DNA from: Leucogyrophana mollusca
Taxonomy: Eukaryota > Basidiomycota > Agaricomycetes > Boletales
Assembly (NCBI GenBank): GCA_021014945.1
Contig: MU266510.1
Coordinates: 1 to 58,081 of the forward strand
Reading direction: 5' to 3'
Length of the DNA: 58,081 nucleotides
The position numbers were made by a program, and so were the translations under genes. Of the stretch, positions 1 to 13,714 are shown piece after piece. The notes beneath the pieces were generated by a model. The model was not told the origin of the DNA, ran no database searches, and saw only the letters and a list, made by a program, of their open reading frames with translations. Every line of letters begins with the position of its first letter. Position 1 is the first letter of the stretch.

Positions 1-728
1 TGAATATGTGAAAACATCTGACCATAAATCTGGGTTAGTCCCAGATTTATTACAACAGACTTTGAGTTTGCGCAACCCACAGACCCATGCTGGCCAATCA
101 GATGCTGCCATTCCGGATCTGCAACAACAAAAGACTCAAAATCTGCGAAACAAATCTGTACCCAAACCAGAGCCGTCGTCGCATATTTAAGCTCTGCTCT
201 CGGGGCAAATTTTGTTTACTGTGAGACAAACAGATTCAACCTTGGAGTCTGAATCTGTGTATAAATCTGTAGAATCTACATATCCCAATTTGTATTTACA
301 ATCTGTCCTCGAGTTTCCCCCCCAATCTGCAGAAACCACGAATATGGCCGTGCCACTGGTGTGAGCCAGTGCCCAGTTTCGGAATGAGCTACATTAAGCC
401 AAATTAGGCAATATGTTGTTTTCCCGATGGCCCATTGAAAAGACCAGATGATACTCATATCTGTGGTTGTCTTCTGGCTGTCATGATTGACGGAGGTGAA
501 GAGCAACCGTCAATATTGCCATGGCGGTTCCATCAGAAGTCGAGTCCGGTAAGTGCAAAGTAGTAAGTGGTTTTGAATGCCTGATGTCGGACGCAGGGTT
601 AATCACCTGGCAAGGGGCTAATGATCAGTCGTGGAGGTAGAAGTGTTTCAGGATCCAACGCACTCAGAGAGGCTGCAGTATATATATTAACCAAACCTTC
701 GAGTGCTCCCGCATCTGAACTTCCTGCT
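1..728. other. Left-end non-coding region, AATCTG-rich
   Basis: I see no gene here. The first 340 bases hold about a dozen copies of AATCTG or its complement CAGATT and a perfect 11-base inverted repeat (listed separately), which suggests a decayed repeat. A TATATATA tract near 678-688 lies about 40-50 bases before the start codon of the next gene and may be its TATA box. Confidence 0.5.
24..50. repeat. Perfect 11-base inverted repeat
   Basis: The arms ATAAATCTGGG (24-34) and CCCAGATTTAT (40-50) are exact reverse complements separated by TTAGT. The arm contains the AATCTG word that recurs across the next 300 bases. Confidence 0.7.
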
Positions 729-2602
729 ATGTCAGACTCGGACTCTCTCATTAAAACTCTCTACAGGGTTCAGTTCGACACCTGCATCACAAGTAGGCAT
801 TAATTCATTGCCTCGCGACGAACATGTCGTCAAATCAGACCCACTTACTCGTATGCCTTTTCTGTAGTGGCGGCAGGAGCCGCTGTCATATACGACCAAG
901 GCAAGTGCATCGTGTCCCCACGCTTCATCCCCAACCCTGACGTGGGGACGGGCCCTTTGCTCAGTGCTCAACTTCTCACAAGAGGTCAGCACCCATCTGT
1001 ACCCTTCGTTCCGTTAGATCATGCTGAAAGTTCTTTTTTGATGTTGCTTTCAACTTAGGTGGATTACATATGGGTATGCAAACTAATGTCCCAGGACGAA
1101 TTCTGGCTATGTACTCACTACCAGAGCTCACCGGCGTAGAATCGCCGCTGGGGCCCTATAACGGCACTTTACTTCGTGGTGCGTGTATCTCTTCCCCTCT
1201 TCGAGATTATGGCCAGCCTAAGTCGTTCAATACTCACGGTACCCAAGGCCCGCTACTCTGGCCCAGTATCCGTATTGTGAGTCTACTGTACCATAACGGC
1301 TCGTGCTACGACTACCGTGACTGATTCCAATGCGTGGTCGGTAGGACGAATATAGCGGGTACGATAGTTCTGGAAGACGGGCCCTCGTTTCACTGATTAC
1401 CCACCATAGCAACCGTCCGTCTCAACTGGACACTTACGGTCAGTTCCTTCTCGTATCATTGTCTCAAGGAAGAAGTCACTATTTGACACTAAATGAGCAG
1501 GGGTAACGCTCGACCAGCACTTTCCTCTCTTACCGACGATCTGACAGCTGTGCTCGATGTGAAATATTCAGATGTAAGTACAACTCAGTCTCGTGTTCAT
1601 TCCCTCAGCCTTTAACCCGGATCTTCGCGAATCCTTAGTCAAGGTCGTGTTCATCATCACCAACTGGTCGGAGAACGTGTTCCTCACAGCTATGCAAGGT
1701 GCGTGTGGCTTGCAGTTGAGGCCATTCAGGCCATGTATGCTCCATTGCTGACGGGTTGGCCACCCGTGGTTGTGGCCAGCAATCCTCCTCATGCGTGTCT
1801 TCGCTCTATGCAACAGGTCAAAGCCGGTCCTCATCTTTCTCTCGGCATGCTTTTTTTGCCAGACAGCGGTAGTGGTAGCCCTCCTCGCAAAACAGATCAA
1901 CTTTTCGTTTCTCGGACAATCCAGTGCATTCGGAGTGTTACTTTTAATTGTCTCTACTCTGCTGATCTTTAATGTTATAGTATTGTCTCTCGGCCCTGCT
2001 GTTGGGAGCGTTGGACAGGAAATTGACATGGATACCCCTGTATTTGGGGGCTTGCCAGTAATTCAGGCGTCTATTCAATTGGCATTCGACACGATATTGT
2101 TCGGATTTGCGCTGTTTGCGTTCTCAAGACACGCACTCGAAGCCAGAGCCTTGGCTGGAGGATGGTCGGTAAACCCCCTGGTAAAACTTCTGGCCGCAGA
2201 CCAAACACTCTACTTCCTGTGGTGCGCCTTTTGTTCGCCGCCTCTTATCCCCTTGCGCCCGTTGACTGTGGTACCACCAGCTACGCAGTATTCCAAGCGC
2301 TTATCACCCCTGAATCGCTCCCCAGCACCGCTGCGCAGGGTCCGACGCTCGATGTCGTGGCCAACGTCCTCTTTGCGCTTATCGCCATTTTTGGGCCCCG
2401 CATGGTGATCAGACTGCGCACGGAGGAACTAAGGAGCAGGGAGGGCACTTTACAGGAACAACTAAGCACGATACGGTTCGGCTCAGGCGATCCGTCGGCG
2501 CTGCCGAGTGTGACCGGAGAGGGAGAAGGAGAGCTGGAGACCGTGCTGGAAGACGGCGGTCTGGATATTCGAGGTGGGGTAATAGAGCGGGAGGTTTGCT
2601 AG
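729..2602 (+). CDS. DUF6533 seven-helix membrane protein
   Basis: Predicted integral membrane protein of the fungal DUF6533 type; the function of the family is unknown. Proposed exons are 729-792, 868-900, 965-984, 1059-1073, 1140-1184, 1267-1276, an unresolved stretch to about 1608, about 1609-1698, 1780-2221 and 2281-2602. The N-terminal exons join to read MAAGAAVIYDQVLNFSQEV then DYIW, an Arg-Arg-Trp segment and VVRYPY, the usual DUF6533 opening. Later exons give NWSENVFLTAMQ, ILLMRVFALCNRSK, several hydrophobic helices, VKLLAADQTLYFL, and a charged tail ending REVC. Two exons are only 15 and 20 bases, and the intron at 901-964 has a GC donor. The exons between 1277 and 1608 could not be joined cleanly, so a damaged middle cannot be excluded. 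Its neighbour on the right is convergent. Confidence 0.7.
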
Positions 2603-3071
2603 TGATGCTATATTTGGGGTTGCGCTGCAAGGGACATGATCACCCTACTAGATGGTCCCTAACACTGGTTCTTTTTTATTGCCCAACGGGTAGCTCATTA
2701 ACCGCATTGTCTGGAATATTCAGTATTTATTGTCTGGCACCCAAAGCGCGGTGGATTGCACGTGACTCAACGGTCGAACCGTCCCAATAAGGCAAATAAT
2801 AGCAAGACTTCAAAGCGAGGGCCCTCAGGCCACAGGCATGGGCTAACCTGGATTCTGAACCACGATAATCGGCTTGAACATCTGAAACATGTACCCAGCC
2901 GCAATGTACAGAGATAAGTAAAGTAACACCTTCGGACTAGAAGAACGCGGAGGTTTTAGATTAGAGTGATAGTATAAGAATATATGAAACCAGTAAGATA
3001 TCGCTTCTTCAAGCTTCAAGACGGCTGACCAGTGTCATCAGAAACCCTAGGCTCACGCTGTCTAAATCCCA
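2603..3071. other. Convergent intergenic region
   Basis: This stretch lies between the 3' ends of the DUF6533 gene and the FMP27 gene. No gene, RNA or repeat was recognised. Confidence 0.5.
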
Positions 3072-6000
3072 TCACAGTGTCATCCGTGGACTGGCGTCCC
3101 GACTCCGGCTAAGTGTCAAGTGGTTAAAGGGGTGGTCAGCGATTGGACGAGTACTCATCCTCACCTGGTACAGCCGTGGCTCAGTACCCTTCCGTCCACG
3201 CCCAAATACGCTCAGCAGTCTGGATCGACTGCGAGGGTTTACAGAATCTCCACTTGTGCGCCGGCTTCCACCAACTTCTGGCTGGTCCAGGGGCTCCGGT
3301 TCGTCAGTAAGAGTCATTCCCATGACGCTTAACTCCGATGACTCTGCATCGGCGTCTCCACGAGGAAGTGTGGGCAAAGTTTGTCGGTGAGGGGATGCTG
3401 TTCGCGACCTCTGAGACTGTGTCAATGTTCGATGGCCCTCTTTTCTGCCCTTTAAGCGCAGTGCTTTGGTTGATGTGACTCGCGGCTCAAGTTGCGATGC
3501 GCTCTTCGATGCTATCCATTTCGTCTTCGATATCAATTCGCGGGCCACTGGGAGCACTGGGACCAAAGGCTGATGGAATGCCATCTTGACCCATCCTTTC
3601 CATGTCATGTCCGACGGGATGAACTGATCTGCTAGTTCCTCGAACTATTGGCAAATAATGGTGTAAGCTCGCGCAGAGTCTGTGCATGTACTGGACTTAC
3701 ACTCCATGTTTGGTTGCGATATTCCAAATCCCGAGTGCAAATACGAGCATCCCTGCACTCAAAGGACTCCGCCTTCATGATACTCAGCAATAGATGTAAA
3801 CTACAACTCTCGGATGAGCGTGCAACGCTGATACTAAGCGCGAAGGGTTACCTTGATATCCTCACAAGGATGAATATCTTTTGCGAAGATCGTGTTTTCA
3901 TCTCCGCTGCGTCATCTTTACGGTCTCGGGTATCGACGAAAAGAGTTCTCGACCTCTTTTGCTCCTCTGCGGAGTCAGAAGTTGGGACTAAAGGTCGCTG
4001 ATGGGACTGGACTCGTGAAATGGAGGACGCTTTGAGCGACTCAGCCGCTGCACTACGCAGATCCGTGAACGACCTCGAGGACCCCAAACTGCGAAGAGGC
4101 GGTGCTAGTCCGTTGGAGTCGAGGGAGGTCCTTGGCTTCCGAAGCAGTCGAGAAGAATCTAGGGAGGACCTGGAAGATGGTTGTGACTTTGGACTCGGTG
4201 CTTCCGCCGAATGCGATGCTTGGTCTTGGCTCGTGCTGTTCCTACTTCGGCGGGCTGGCCAGACATACTCCATGATACGTCGTCCCAATGCCGCGTCGAG
4301 TTGTAGGCGGATCGGGTGAAAGTTGAGAAGGAATTCTTCGTATATAGCAATGCCGCCAACGGGAGCCAACACTGTCCAGTCGGCAACAAGGAAGAGGTCT
4401 TTCTGTGATGTGGAGTGAGGAAGAATAACGTGTCCAGAGGTATCACTTACCTTGAGCAGAGGGTGGTTCGAAGGCTCTTCGTACTTAGACACGATCTCGG
4501 CCCACACTGCATGAGGAGATCCATCAAAGGCTCGGAGGTCACCCACGGTCAAGTTATTGACGGTCGAGCTATCCTGCCTGCTGAGCCAGGAATAGTCGAT
4601 ATCTCGCACCGCCAGTTTGGCAAGGAGATCTCGCTGTTCGTCGAGCATTCTCCACGAAATATCCGAGGACGAGGCAAGAAGTAAAAGTGCAGATTTCTGA
4701 TCTGTCCTATCGTCTGTCCGATTCTGAGCCAATTTAATCGCATCGAAGATAAGACTGAGTTCTTCAGCCAATAGAAAGATGTGGGCCTTAAGCTTGAGAA
4801 TCTCCAGTGTCGTCTGTACATTCACAGACTGGGGATAGTTTTCGGCATCCCTCGACGCTTCTATGGCATTTCGGAGGCGTCCTTGAAGGTCAGTGACAAC
4901 CTTTGCCGCAGAGGTAAGGTCGGTAAAGTCGTAGGAGAAGAGTAAAGTCTCGAGTTTTTCTAGACGGCTTTTGTGCGCCGCATCGGAAAACAAGATCAGA
5001 TTGGTGACAATGTTTGAAATGGCCTCGAAGTGTCGATCGCTCGCTGAGACTGTGAACTGGGGTACACGGACATGTACAAGATCCTGTATCGTTGACACAG
5101 ATATCAGTGCACAATGCGGGAGATGAATGGTCGCCTACTCGCCGTTTCATTCTGGAGATGTGCGTGTTTTTCCTTGCCTGTCTCTTCTTGGGTAGAACGC
5201 GTGATTGAAGTGACATTATTGCGTAAACGCAGACGATTGAACCTGTCATAGTGAAACGTAGCGTTGGTTTGCGGGACAATACGGTCAAATTCGTTGCTTT
5301 CGCAGCGATAATCGATCAGGACTTCAAGGGGAACATAGCCATCGCCGCTACAACCTTTTTCGGTTGGACAGAATGTCTGAAGACCGTTCAGAGCCATATA
5401 GTTCCTAGACTTCGCTCAGCATAACTGTAACCTAAGTTCGTCACAAACCAGCGCTTACCGGGTCATGATAGTACCGCTGACGGGGTCTTCGAGATTAGAA
5501 TCGTCCATGATTTTGAACGACTGGAGTTTGGCTTGGACCGCAGCCAAGACAGACACCGCTTCGGAGTTGGCTTCACTGCGTAGCACGATCTGAGGCTTTA
5601 AGAGGAGGCAGAAATGGCTTCTCCGTAAGGAAACACCTTCTTCCCATCCGCCAAGAGGATCCACGGCCCCTCCGTCGCCGGATGGATTGTCGTCGACGTC
5701 AACGGATAGACTTTTGCTATCTCCGCTGAAGATTTTGCGGAGCGCAACGGCAGCTGCCTGCGCAGTGTTTACGGGACCTTTGGATTTCTCTGTTCCGCTT
5801 GGAGCCTCGAGTGCCATTATTGCTTCGGCTTGGTCTCTAATGAACTTCACAGCACTATAAAATTGTGAATATGGACAACATATCAGAAAAACAAGCATCA
5901 CTGACCGCGTCGCCATATGGTATTCAAAACCCCGGCGTGCACGAGAACAGTTATAATACTGCATCATAATCTATTAGAAGTTTAGTAACGGACGGGCGAG

Positions 6001-9000
6001 AGACAAAAAGGAAAGCTAACATCACGGATGGAGGTACTCATGAATACTTTAGGAGCATGGACCTGATACACATTCTCGAAATCAGCCCACTCATTGGCGG
6101 AAACAGTGTCGGAGGGCATATAGTAGTTTGAATTGTCATTGGCATGGGGGTCACCAGGGGACGTGTCGACAGATTGAAGATGTGTCACGTAATCTTCTAA
6201 TAAAGCCATCATCTTGGCCAGAGGGTAGCGGGTTTGCTCCTGACAAGCGGTTAGTTGGGACATGGGGGGACAAGGGAGGCCTACTTCTGCATTCATGCCA
6301 ATATATGAGCTCCGTGCTATGATGGCGCGAAGCTCGGCCACGCGCTGGGACGCGAGATGAACCTCCACTTGGGCAACGGCTGGTACAGAATGAGTACTGC
6401 AAATGATCCGATCGAAATAACTCACAAGCTCTCTGTCCCAGCAGACACGTATGCGTTTCTTCCGCGCCGAATTTGCTTGTTTCAGCGTGATTGTTAGATG
6501 ACCTAATGTTTTTCTTGAAATACGTCAACTGGGGACAGGAGAGCGCAGGGACAAAGTGAATGTCAGGCATAGATGAGGACGACCAGTCTGTTTCTACGAA
6601 ATCATCCAGGTCAAGCCAAGGTGGGGAGACATCAGAAGGCACCGGCCGGAGGCGCGTCCTGTAGTTGCCAGTGTTATCGGGAGGCGACACGGGAACAGCC
6701 TGTTTCAGGGGTTCCGAAAACGTGGCAAGCATGGCGCGCAGGTCCAAACCCTTCATCACAACTTCTGCAGCGTAAAAAGGCTTGTGTCGCACGACCTTGA
6801 TACTATCTGGAGTTTTTCCCGGTTCAACAGATTCTTGGTCTCTTTGATGCAAATCGGCTTGAAAATGATCGATCATAGCCTTGACCCCGACAAAGGGTGT
6901 AGTGCCCTGCACCCACGAATCCCTTGATTCGTCGATGTAGGCATGCGATATCAGAAGTCGAGGCACCGATAGACGGTATTTTATAGTTGCCAGATGCCTT
7001 GCAAATTTCGGGGACGGGGGCTTAGGAGGATAATAGGATCCTTGGCGTATGGGCAAAGACAGATTGTTGTCAAACAACCCCCACCAGGACCAGAAGTTGG
7101 CGAAGGCTTTGGGGGTCAAATGAAAGCTGCTCGGACTGGGGGGATTGATCGACGACAGGGCAGACGTCAAAGACACAGATAGATGGATGAAGTCGGACCG
7201 ATAGCCGTTATACGAATCATCGGCGCTCTGTGCGCCATATTAGCTTAAGCGACAGTGGGCAGAAAGACAAACACACGTTAATTTGGGGAGGTTCGACCTT
7301 CTTCATCAATTTCACGTCATAGTGTGGTCGGAAGGAAAAGAATCTGCAGAGTCGGTCGAATGACGTGCCGATGCAACTAGCACACTCAGGGCCACAAGAA
7401 CGTTCCAGGACGACACCGACACCAAAGCGGACACCCGAACTCAGTTTAGCGCATGTCTTCAAACAACGACTTTGGCTGTGAACAGGTGCGCGCGTCCTAT
7501 GGCCAGACCCCTTGCGCGATTTGTCGATATTGATTTCCGGCTCAAATCTAAAGCGTGTAAACAGATCGATCGAGCGTGACTGTTGTTCAACTTACTCGGG
7601 TATAATAATCGACATGGTATCACTTAAAACTTGCACCAGTTCTTTGTCGTCATTGTCGAAACCGATCAAGATCTTTGGGTGACCCTGCCAACATAGTGCA
7701 AATCCGGCACCGTCATTTTGCAAAGTGTACGGGTCACGGGTGCCTGCGAGGTACAACTCAGGTCAGCGAAGGGGACTTGCTCAGCAGAGATCAGCTTACC
7801 TTTGATGTAGAGTCGAACCTCATCTGTAAATGACACTTGGATCTTCCAATGAAGCAGGAGCCTCAGCTAACAGTTCGCCAGGAGTTAGCACCCCAACGTG
7901 TTTGCGCCGATCAAGTAGTACAAACCTTGTCCCAAAATCCAATACTGGGTGACGTGTCCCGAGGCTCAGTGGTGAGGGTCTCGACAACCCGGACAACGTC
8001 TTGTACGGCCGCGCTATAGCTCACACCCCACGCGAATCCAGTCACTCCGCTGGTCACGACCTGTATGTCGGAGTTGGCATACGTTTTCACAGGCATGATC
8101 GTTTTTGGGATATCAATTATGAAGGGCCTGGTTACGTGGGTACCCTCCTGTAGGCCGTTGATGCTACATGGAATCCAATCAACAGACTGCGGCGGTCCCA
8201 TTTCTTCTGCGATGACGAGGTCCGAGTCAAATAACAAGACGGGAGACTTCTCGCTCGCAACACCAGGAATGTGGAGCAGGGGCAAGGGGTAATTTCGCAA
8301 GGATGCGTGTAGCGCTGTCAGGGAGAAGTTCAGGTGCATCGGGATCAAGAGGGAATAAAGAGTATCGCGAGGAATGCCTTGGCCTTGGTCCTGCAAGAAA
8401 CTGGGTAGCTGACTGATCGGAAACGAGGGTGGTGATAGTTTTAAGTGAAATCCATGAAGTGTAATACGAAACAAAGGAGGCAGGCGATCCACCCTTGCAA
8501 CTTTGACGAGGTCTGGAACCTTCGACGGGCGCTTGAAAGCGAATGGGCCATGCAATTGCTGGCGGACAGCCTCCTCCTCGACAACTTGACTACTTGCCTT
8601 CTGCCGGATTCTCATAGCCCAATCGAGCGAGTGGACGAGATCGAGTCGTTCGCGAGCTTCATCGATAGATATAGAATGGTAAGGGTGGAACTGATAATCT
8701 GAAGTCTCTTGGGCAGCATCTGCACCCAAGTGGGATGCTTCCGCAGCTAGGATGGTTGCTACTTTGGCTTTGAATGCTTCTTCTCGATGAAGCCTCTCCT
8801 TCGCAGCTTCGAGACCGGTTCTCCAGATCAGGCCGAGCTGGCTTTCGAAGGGGTCATCTGCAGCTTCAATGCAGACATATCTGAAAGACATGGCCAGCTT
8901 TGGAACCAATTTGGCCGATTCAGGTTCCGGCGTTGAGGCAGGGGAATATCTCCCGTCAGCGACAGTATGAGCCAGATGGCGCAAGCACTTTGCTGTGACC

Positions 9001-12000
9001 GTCACAGCAAGTATCAAATCCGCTAGAATATAGCCAGAAGGAACCCGCAATCTAACGCTGTCACCTTCCACTGTGATCGGGTCTGAGGGTGGTTTGGAAT
9101 GCATGATCGTCAACCGGTGCAAGCGGCCAAGCTCCTCCCATCGCTCCCCCTCTTCCTTCTGATGCGGCCGATGAGGAACAGGGACCCAGACAAGTAGCGT
9201 ATTGCAAGACACGCTATATCTGCGAGGACCAGACCCAAAATCTAGGTGGTTGATTCGAGTAACGACCTTCTGTTCCAGGAGATCCCATTGGATCTGGATG
9301 CCCTTGACAGCTCCCCGAACTTGGCAGGCGACGGAAGAAACGCTGCGGGCTGGAGATGGAGGGTTTGCGACTGGCAGCAACGCCTGTAAGGTTCTGGCGG
9401 CAACGATGGAGGAATAGATGTGGGCGAGGGCGAACTTGATCTGAACGTCGGGAACGTCAACGACGACTTCACAAACTTTGGGATTGATAGAATCGCTGGA
9501 GTCTGTGTCTGGCGTGATCCATAATTTAAAGTCGACGCTCACTTTCTCCAATGCGAGAAAGATGTGTGGGAGCAACGTCGGATCTGTTCTCTCAATTATA
9601 TAAGGGTCATCCATGGAGAATGAATCTGCAGCCGCGCTGCGGAGATCCGTCTTCCAAAGCATGACCTTACCAAATACACAAGATCGACCGGTGATTGCAG
9701 AGGTTTTGGCGGACCCCGAGGCTTCTACGATGCGCTCCTGGTGGAGGGACAGCTTGTGTCGGATTTGCGCTCGCGACCGGTGAGCTTTCGAGGCATCACC
9801 TTTCGCCGGACGCAAAGCACAGTAATGTGCGGAGGCGCCGGTGCAAAATGCAAGACCACGTGTGATATCATGGTCGCCATTGGGGTTTATATCTGTACCT
9901 GTAACGAATACGACGAGCCTGCCCACCGAGAATGACGCCGCAATCCCCGTCGGAGGGCGGTCCCCAGCCCCAGGGTGCGACACCTGCGAAACGGATCCAC
10001 CCCTCAATGTTGATAATAACGCTCCAAGGGCCGCAACGAGTTGAGGATGCCATAGTTCCACAAGCACAGCATCAGATAAGCAGTGGAGATCAAGGAATAG
10101 AGATTCCGTATCCAAAGATACAATGGGATCTTCGTCATCGTTGAATTCTCCCAACGCCGTGAGGGTTCCCTTGACCTCAATTGCTTCCACAGATACAACC
10201 GGATCGCCATTCTCCGAATCTGATGGTATTCGAGAGAAGCGGCGGGATTTTGTAGCGGGGGAGCTAGCGCAAAGTCGCATAAATGTTGGTTTCAGGATAC
10301 CGCGAAGCTCAAGGGTCATGTCCAAGGGAAGGTGCGGTGATCGGGTATGGCTAGGGTTAGAACGCATATCCGCCATGGAACTCGTGCGGAACGATGAAGA
10401 GGTAGACAGGATAAAACCATCTGTATCAATTTCTAGCGAGAATGATTCACGGAAACCGTCGACGTCGGCACATATGAGACACCCGTGAATGTGCCCTACA
10501 TCGAAGCTAACCTCGAGGCGAGGGATGGGGGACAGAACCGATGGGAGAAGTGGCGAAGGCGAGCTCCGATGCGACTGAGCACGCGAGAGCATTTGGGCTA
10601 AGACATCGAGGCGCTCCGTCAACGTGGCTCGGGCTACCTTGATTGTTATGGCTAGCAGAGGTGCGTTTGGATCACCCGACATGGTGTGTGAGGAAGATCC
10701 TGTGACCCAGGGAGAGGGCCACTGCGATACCAAGGCCTCCGCGGTGATAGAGGCCAGTGAGAACAAGGTGAGGGAGGTGTGGGGTACGACACTGGCCCTT
10801 TGTAACGATGCCTCAGCCAGGGAGAAGCTGGAAAAGTAGACATTCGACAGTAGGTTATCATGTGGAAACACCTTGCTTCCACACCATTCGCGATGGAGTG
10901 GGGTGCTCTGGGGGTTGCTGAGGCCACCCCGACAAGAGATGTCGCGTAAAATGGCCTTATAACTGTCCGGGTGAACTTTACTCGTGAATGTGAGTGCAGA
11001 CAGCTCGATTTCGAATTTGGCTAGAGATGAAATCCAGGTCTGCCGGAGGCAGAGTGAGCGGGGTGAAAATCGAATAGACATGGAGACAGAGACACTTGCC
11101 ATTGGCTTCCTTTTCTTCTGGAGGCCAGCATACGGAAGCACAAAACTTGAACGTAAGGACGTCTAAAGCAATCTCAGTCCGCAATCCTTAAAAAATAGAT
11201 CTTCAGGGGGACTTGCCGAGCTATAGACTCCTTCTATGAGCGATGGTGATTTCGGACTCAAAGGAGATGCCACATGGGGCTCATGGTGGGCCGCACTTTC
11301 ATGACGAAGTTTCAGCAAATCCAAAAACGCCCTTATCCCATCGACGTCGACATGTATTGGGCTAACGCATAGTCCTGTTTGTAGACTTCCAACATCAAGC
11401 GTGCCATCTTTCGGACTGAAGCGGGCAGATCCAATGAAAGCGATAGTCCCAGGCAAGCTGAAGAACGACTCAGCCGAGGTGCCATCTAGGATCTACTGTT
11501 AGTGACCCGGCAGTGATCATCCGTATCTAGACGACACCCACCGGTCGATGACGAACGCGAATCCACCAAGCCAGCTACTCGATTGATTTTGAACGAAAAA
11601 GACGCGGTTCCTTTGGTTTGCCCCCATGTATTATCCCAAGTGCGAGCCCATGTCCGCTTAAAGCTTTTTCCCAGTCTGGATTTCCAAGCACCCATAGCAA
11701 GGGCTCTAGGGGACAAACTGGGCCTCGAATGTGTGCTCTTCTCCTCTGTAGACCGAGGTAACTCCCGTGGACGCGTAAATGCAAGGTGCGCATGAAGACT
11801 GGCATCCTCAACAAACAGACGCGTGTGGGGTGAGGTGGTGAAGGTCACTACGGCAGAACTGAGCTCAAACTGCAGAGCCTCGGTCAAGGTAGGTATGTAA
11901 CGAATCACCTGGCGAAGACAGGCAGCGACACAGAAACGTATGATCGGTCGGATGAAAGGGTCGAATGCCGAGTATACAGTGGACAGAATAGACCAGAGGT

Positions 12001-12424
12001 AGAGGGCAAGAGGTGAAGGCGATAGGTCAGCAAGAGTAAGCCTGCGTCTGTGTCGAGTGTGGGGAGGACGCTGAGGTAAAGAGGTTTCGCGGTTGTCGAT
12101 CTCTAGCTTTAGTCCTTCAATGTTGAACGCGAGCCTCTTCGCTTTTCCGTCACCCGGCGAGCTAAAAGACACTCCTATGCGGTCGACTCGCCAAGTTCGA
12201 CTGCCCCTGCGGATATACAAGCCACGGATGGAGCGTAAACTAATACTTCGCACCCGGACGTGATTTGAGAAGCGCATGAGGATGTAGGGCCCAAGATACG
12301 CCCGCGCTACCAACAAGAACGTCACCAGACTCAAGACCCAAACCACAAAAGTGATCCAGAAGGACAGGCTTGTTGCGCCGGAAAGCATGGTCTTCAATCC
12401 CTTCGAAAGACCGCTGAGGGACAT
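3072..12424 (-). CDS. FMP27: FMP27/Hobbit/BLTP2-type bridge-like lipid transfer protein
   Basis: Giant protein of the family that bridges ER and plasma membrane at contact sites and conducts phospholipids along a hydrophobic groove (family knowledge). The start at 12424 gives MSLSGLSKGLKTML, then one membrane segment at about residues 18-45 (ITFVVWVLSLVTFLLVARAY), which anchors family members in the ER. A long beta-rich body follows, including a single open stretch over 1000 residues long (7911-11141). It ends with the family hallmark GFWDK at about 7935. Downstream exons carry FWSWWGLFD plus LSLPIRQG (about 7000-7120), SHFCLLLKPQIVLRS (about 5600) and KMAFHQPLVPVLPVARELIS near the C-terminus. 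Introns are short and scattered, mainly in the 3' half, and not every border was resolved. At over 2500 residues it matches the family's size. No break was seen. Confidence 0.9.
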
Positions 12425-12941
12425 TATGAACTCTAGGCGAATGCTTGCGGAAGAACCGTGCCGTATACCTGTTGCAGCCGCCAGTCGATAGGATTTTACT
12501 TGGGACTAGGCAGAAGGAGCGGAAAGCAGCAAGGAATGGCAAGGTTATCGTAGTTGATATATGTACCGAAGAAAGATGGCCGGTCCAGCGTAAGACTGCC
12601 GCACTGTTGCAGATAGGCTATGCTAGAGGTCAAGTTGTTGTGGACCACCCTTGGGTCAACCTGTCAACAAAACCTGAGGCCTGAGGTCTAAATCCACGTG
12701 GTGACTATAACGGGTAGTCTTCGAAATTTAAGGTATACAGTATGACAAAGGCATGACTTGGATAGGACTGTTGGTCCCCGAATAAAATGCTCATCGCACA
12801 AATGATCGTAAAAGCCATCATGCATAGGGAACTAAGGAACGAGGATCATGTGGTGCCTATGGCGCATGTCATATATATCTTGGATAGCCCTCCCCGCCGT
12901 CCCCTCTGCCTAAAACAGCCTGGTCAACAGTGTCCCATCCC
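12425..12941. other. FMP27 upstream region
   Basis: Spacer between the FMP27 start codon and the stop codon of eL6, both on the minus strand. It should contain the FMP27 promoter and the eL6 3' UTR. No specific motif was identified. Confidence 0.5.
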
Positions 12942-13714
12942 TTAGAACACCATCTGATGAGGGAATTGGCCCTTCGAGAGGCCAAAGCTGGCTTTGAGGT
13001 ATTTCGCCAGGTTCTCCTGCTTCTGAACAGCAGCGATGACAGTCTTGTCGATCTCCTTTTGATCCGCTGACTTGGATTCAGGGAAAGGTTCCTTCGCTTT
13101 GGGCTTGCCCTCCTCGAAGAACTCTGCCTCTGCTGAGCTTGCGCCCTTGGTGGCAGTCTTGGCAAAGTAGGCGTCGTTAATCTTGGGATCAACCTGACGA
13201 ATGCATTAGCCTTTCTGCAAATTAGTAGCACGCGTGTGCCTTCACGTACCTTGATTCCCTCAAGGTCGACCTTGGTCGAGGTTGCGATAACGTATGCCTG
13301 ATTGACGCGTCGCAAAGGGACACCGTTGATCTTATAGGGGCCCGTCACCAGCAATAGCCCGCTATCCAACTGCTTCAAGAACACGACTCTCTTCCCTCTG
13401 AACCGACCCGCCAACAAGATCAACACGGAGCCGGGAACGATAGATTGGCGAAGCTTGGCGGGTTTAGGTGATTTACGGCTTTTCTTTGGCTGGCGGACAT
13501 CTTCAGCGGGGTAGAATCGGGGTGCCTTCGATGTAGGGACGAGACGGGTGCCGCCGTTTTTCTCGCCGCCAACTGACACCTCCTTGTGGGCGGGAGTCTC
13601 TGCGGGTGCGGGCTTATCGGATTTTTTGAGACCCTTGTAGAGCCCCCGGCGTGCTGCAGACTGGGAGCGGGAGAAACGCCCAACGCCGGGTGCGAGTTGT
13701 CTGCTGCGGGCCAT
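12942..13714 (-). CDS. RPL6: 60S ribosomal protein eL6
   Basis: Structural protein of the large cytosolic ribosomal subunit. The start at 13714 reads [17 protein letters not shown], followed by a basic tail, then the eL6 core: [40 protein letters not shown] and [20 protein letters not shown]. One intron (13194-13249, GTACGT...CAG) separates EGIK from [12 protein letters not shown]. The second exon ends [12 protein letters not shown] at 12942. The predicted length of about 238 residues is normal for eL6. An open frame extends upstream of the chosen ATG, but it lacks similarity and the basic N-terminus fits the family. Confidence 0.95.
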
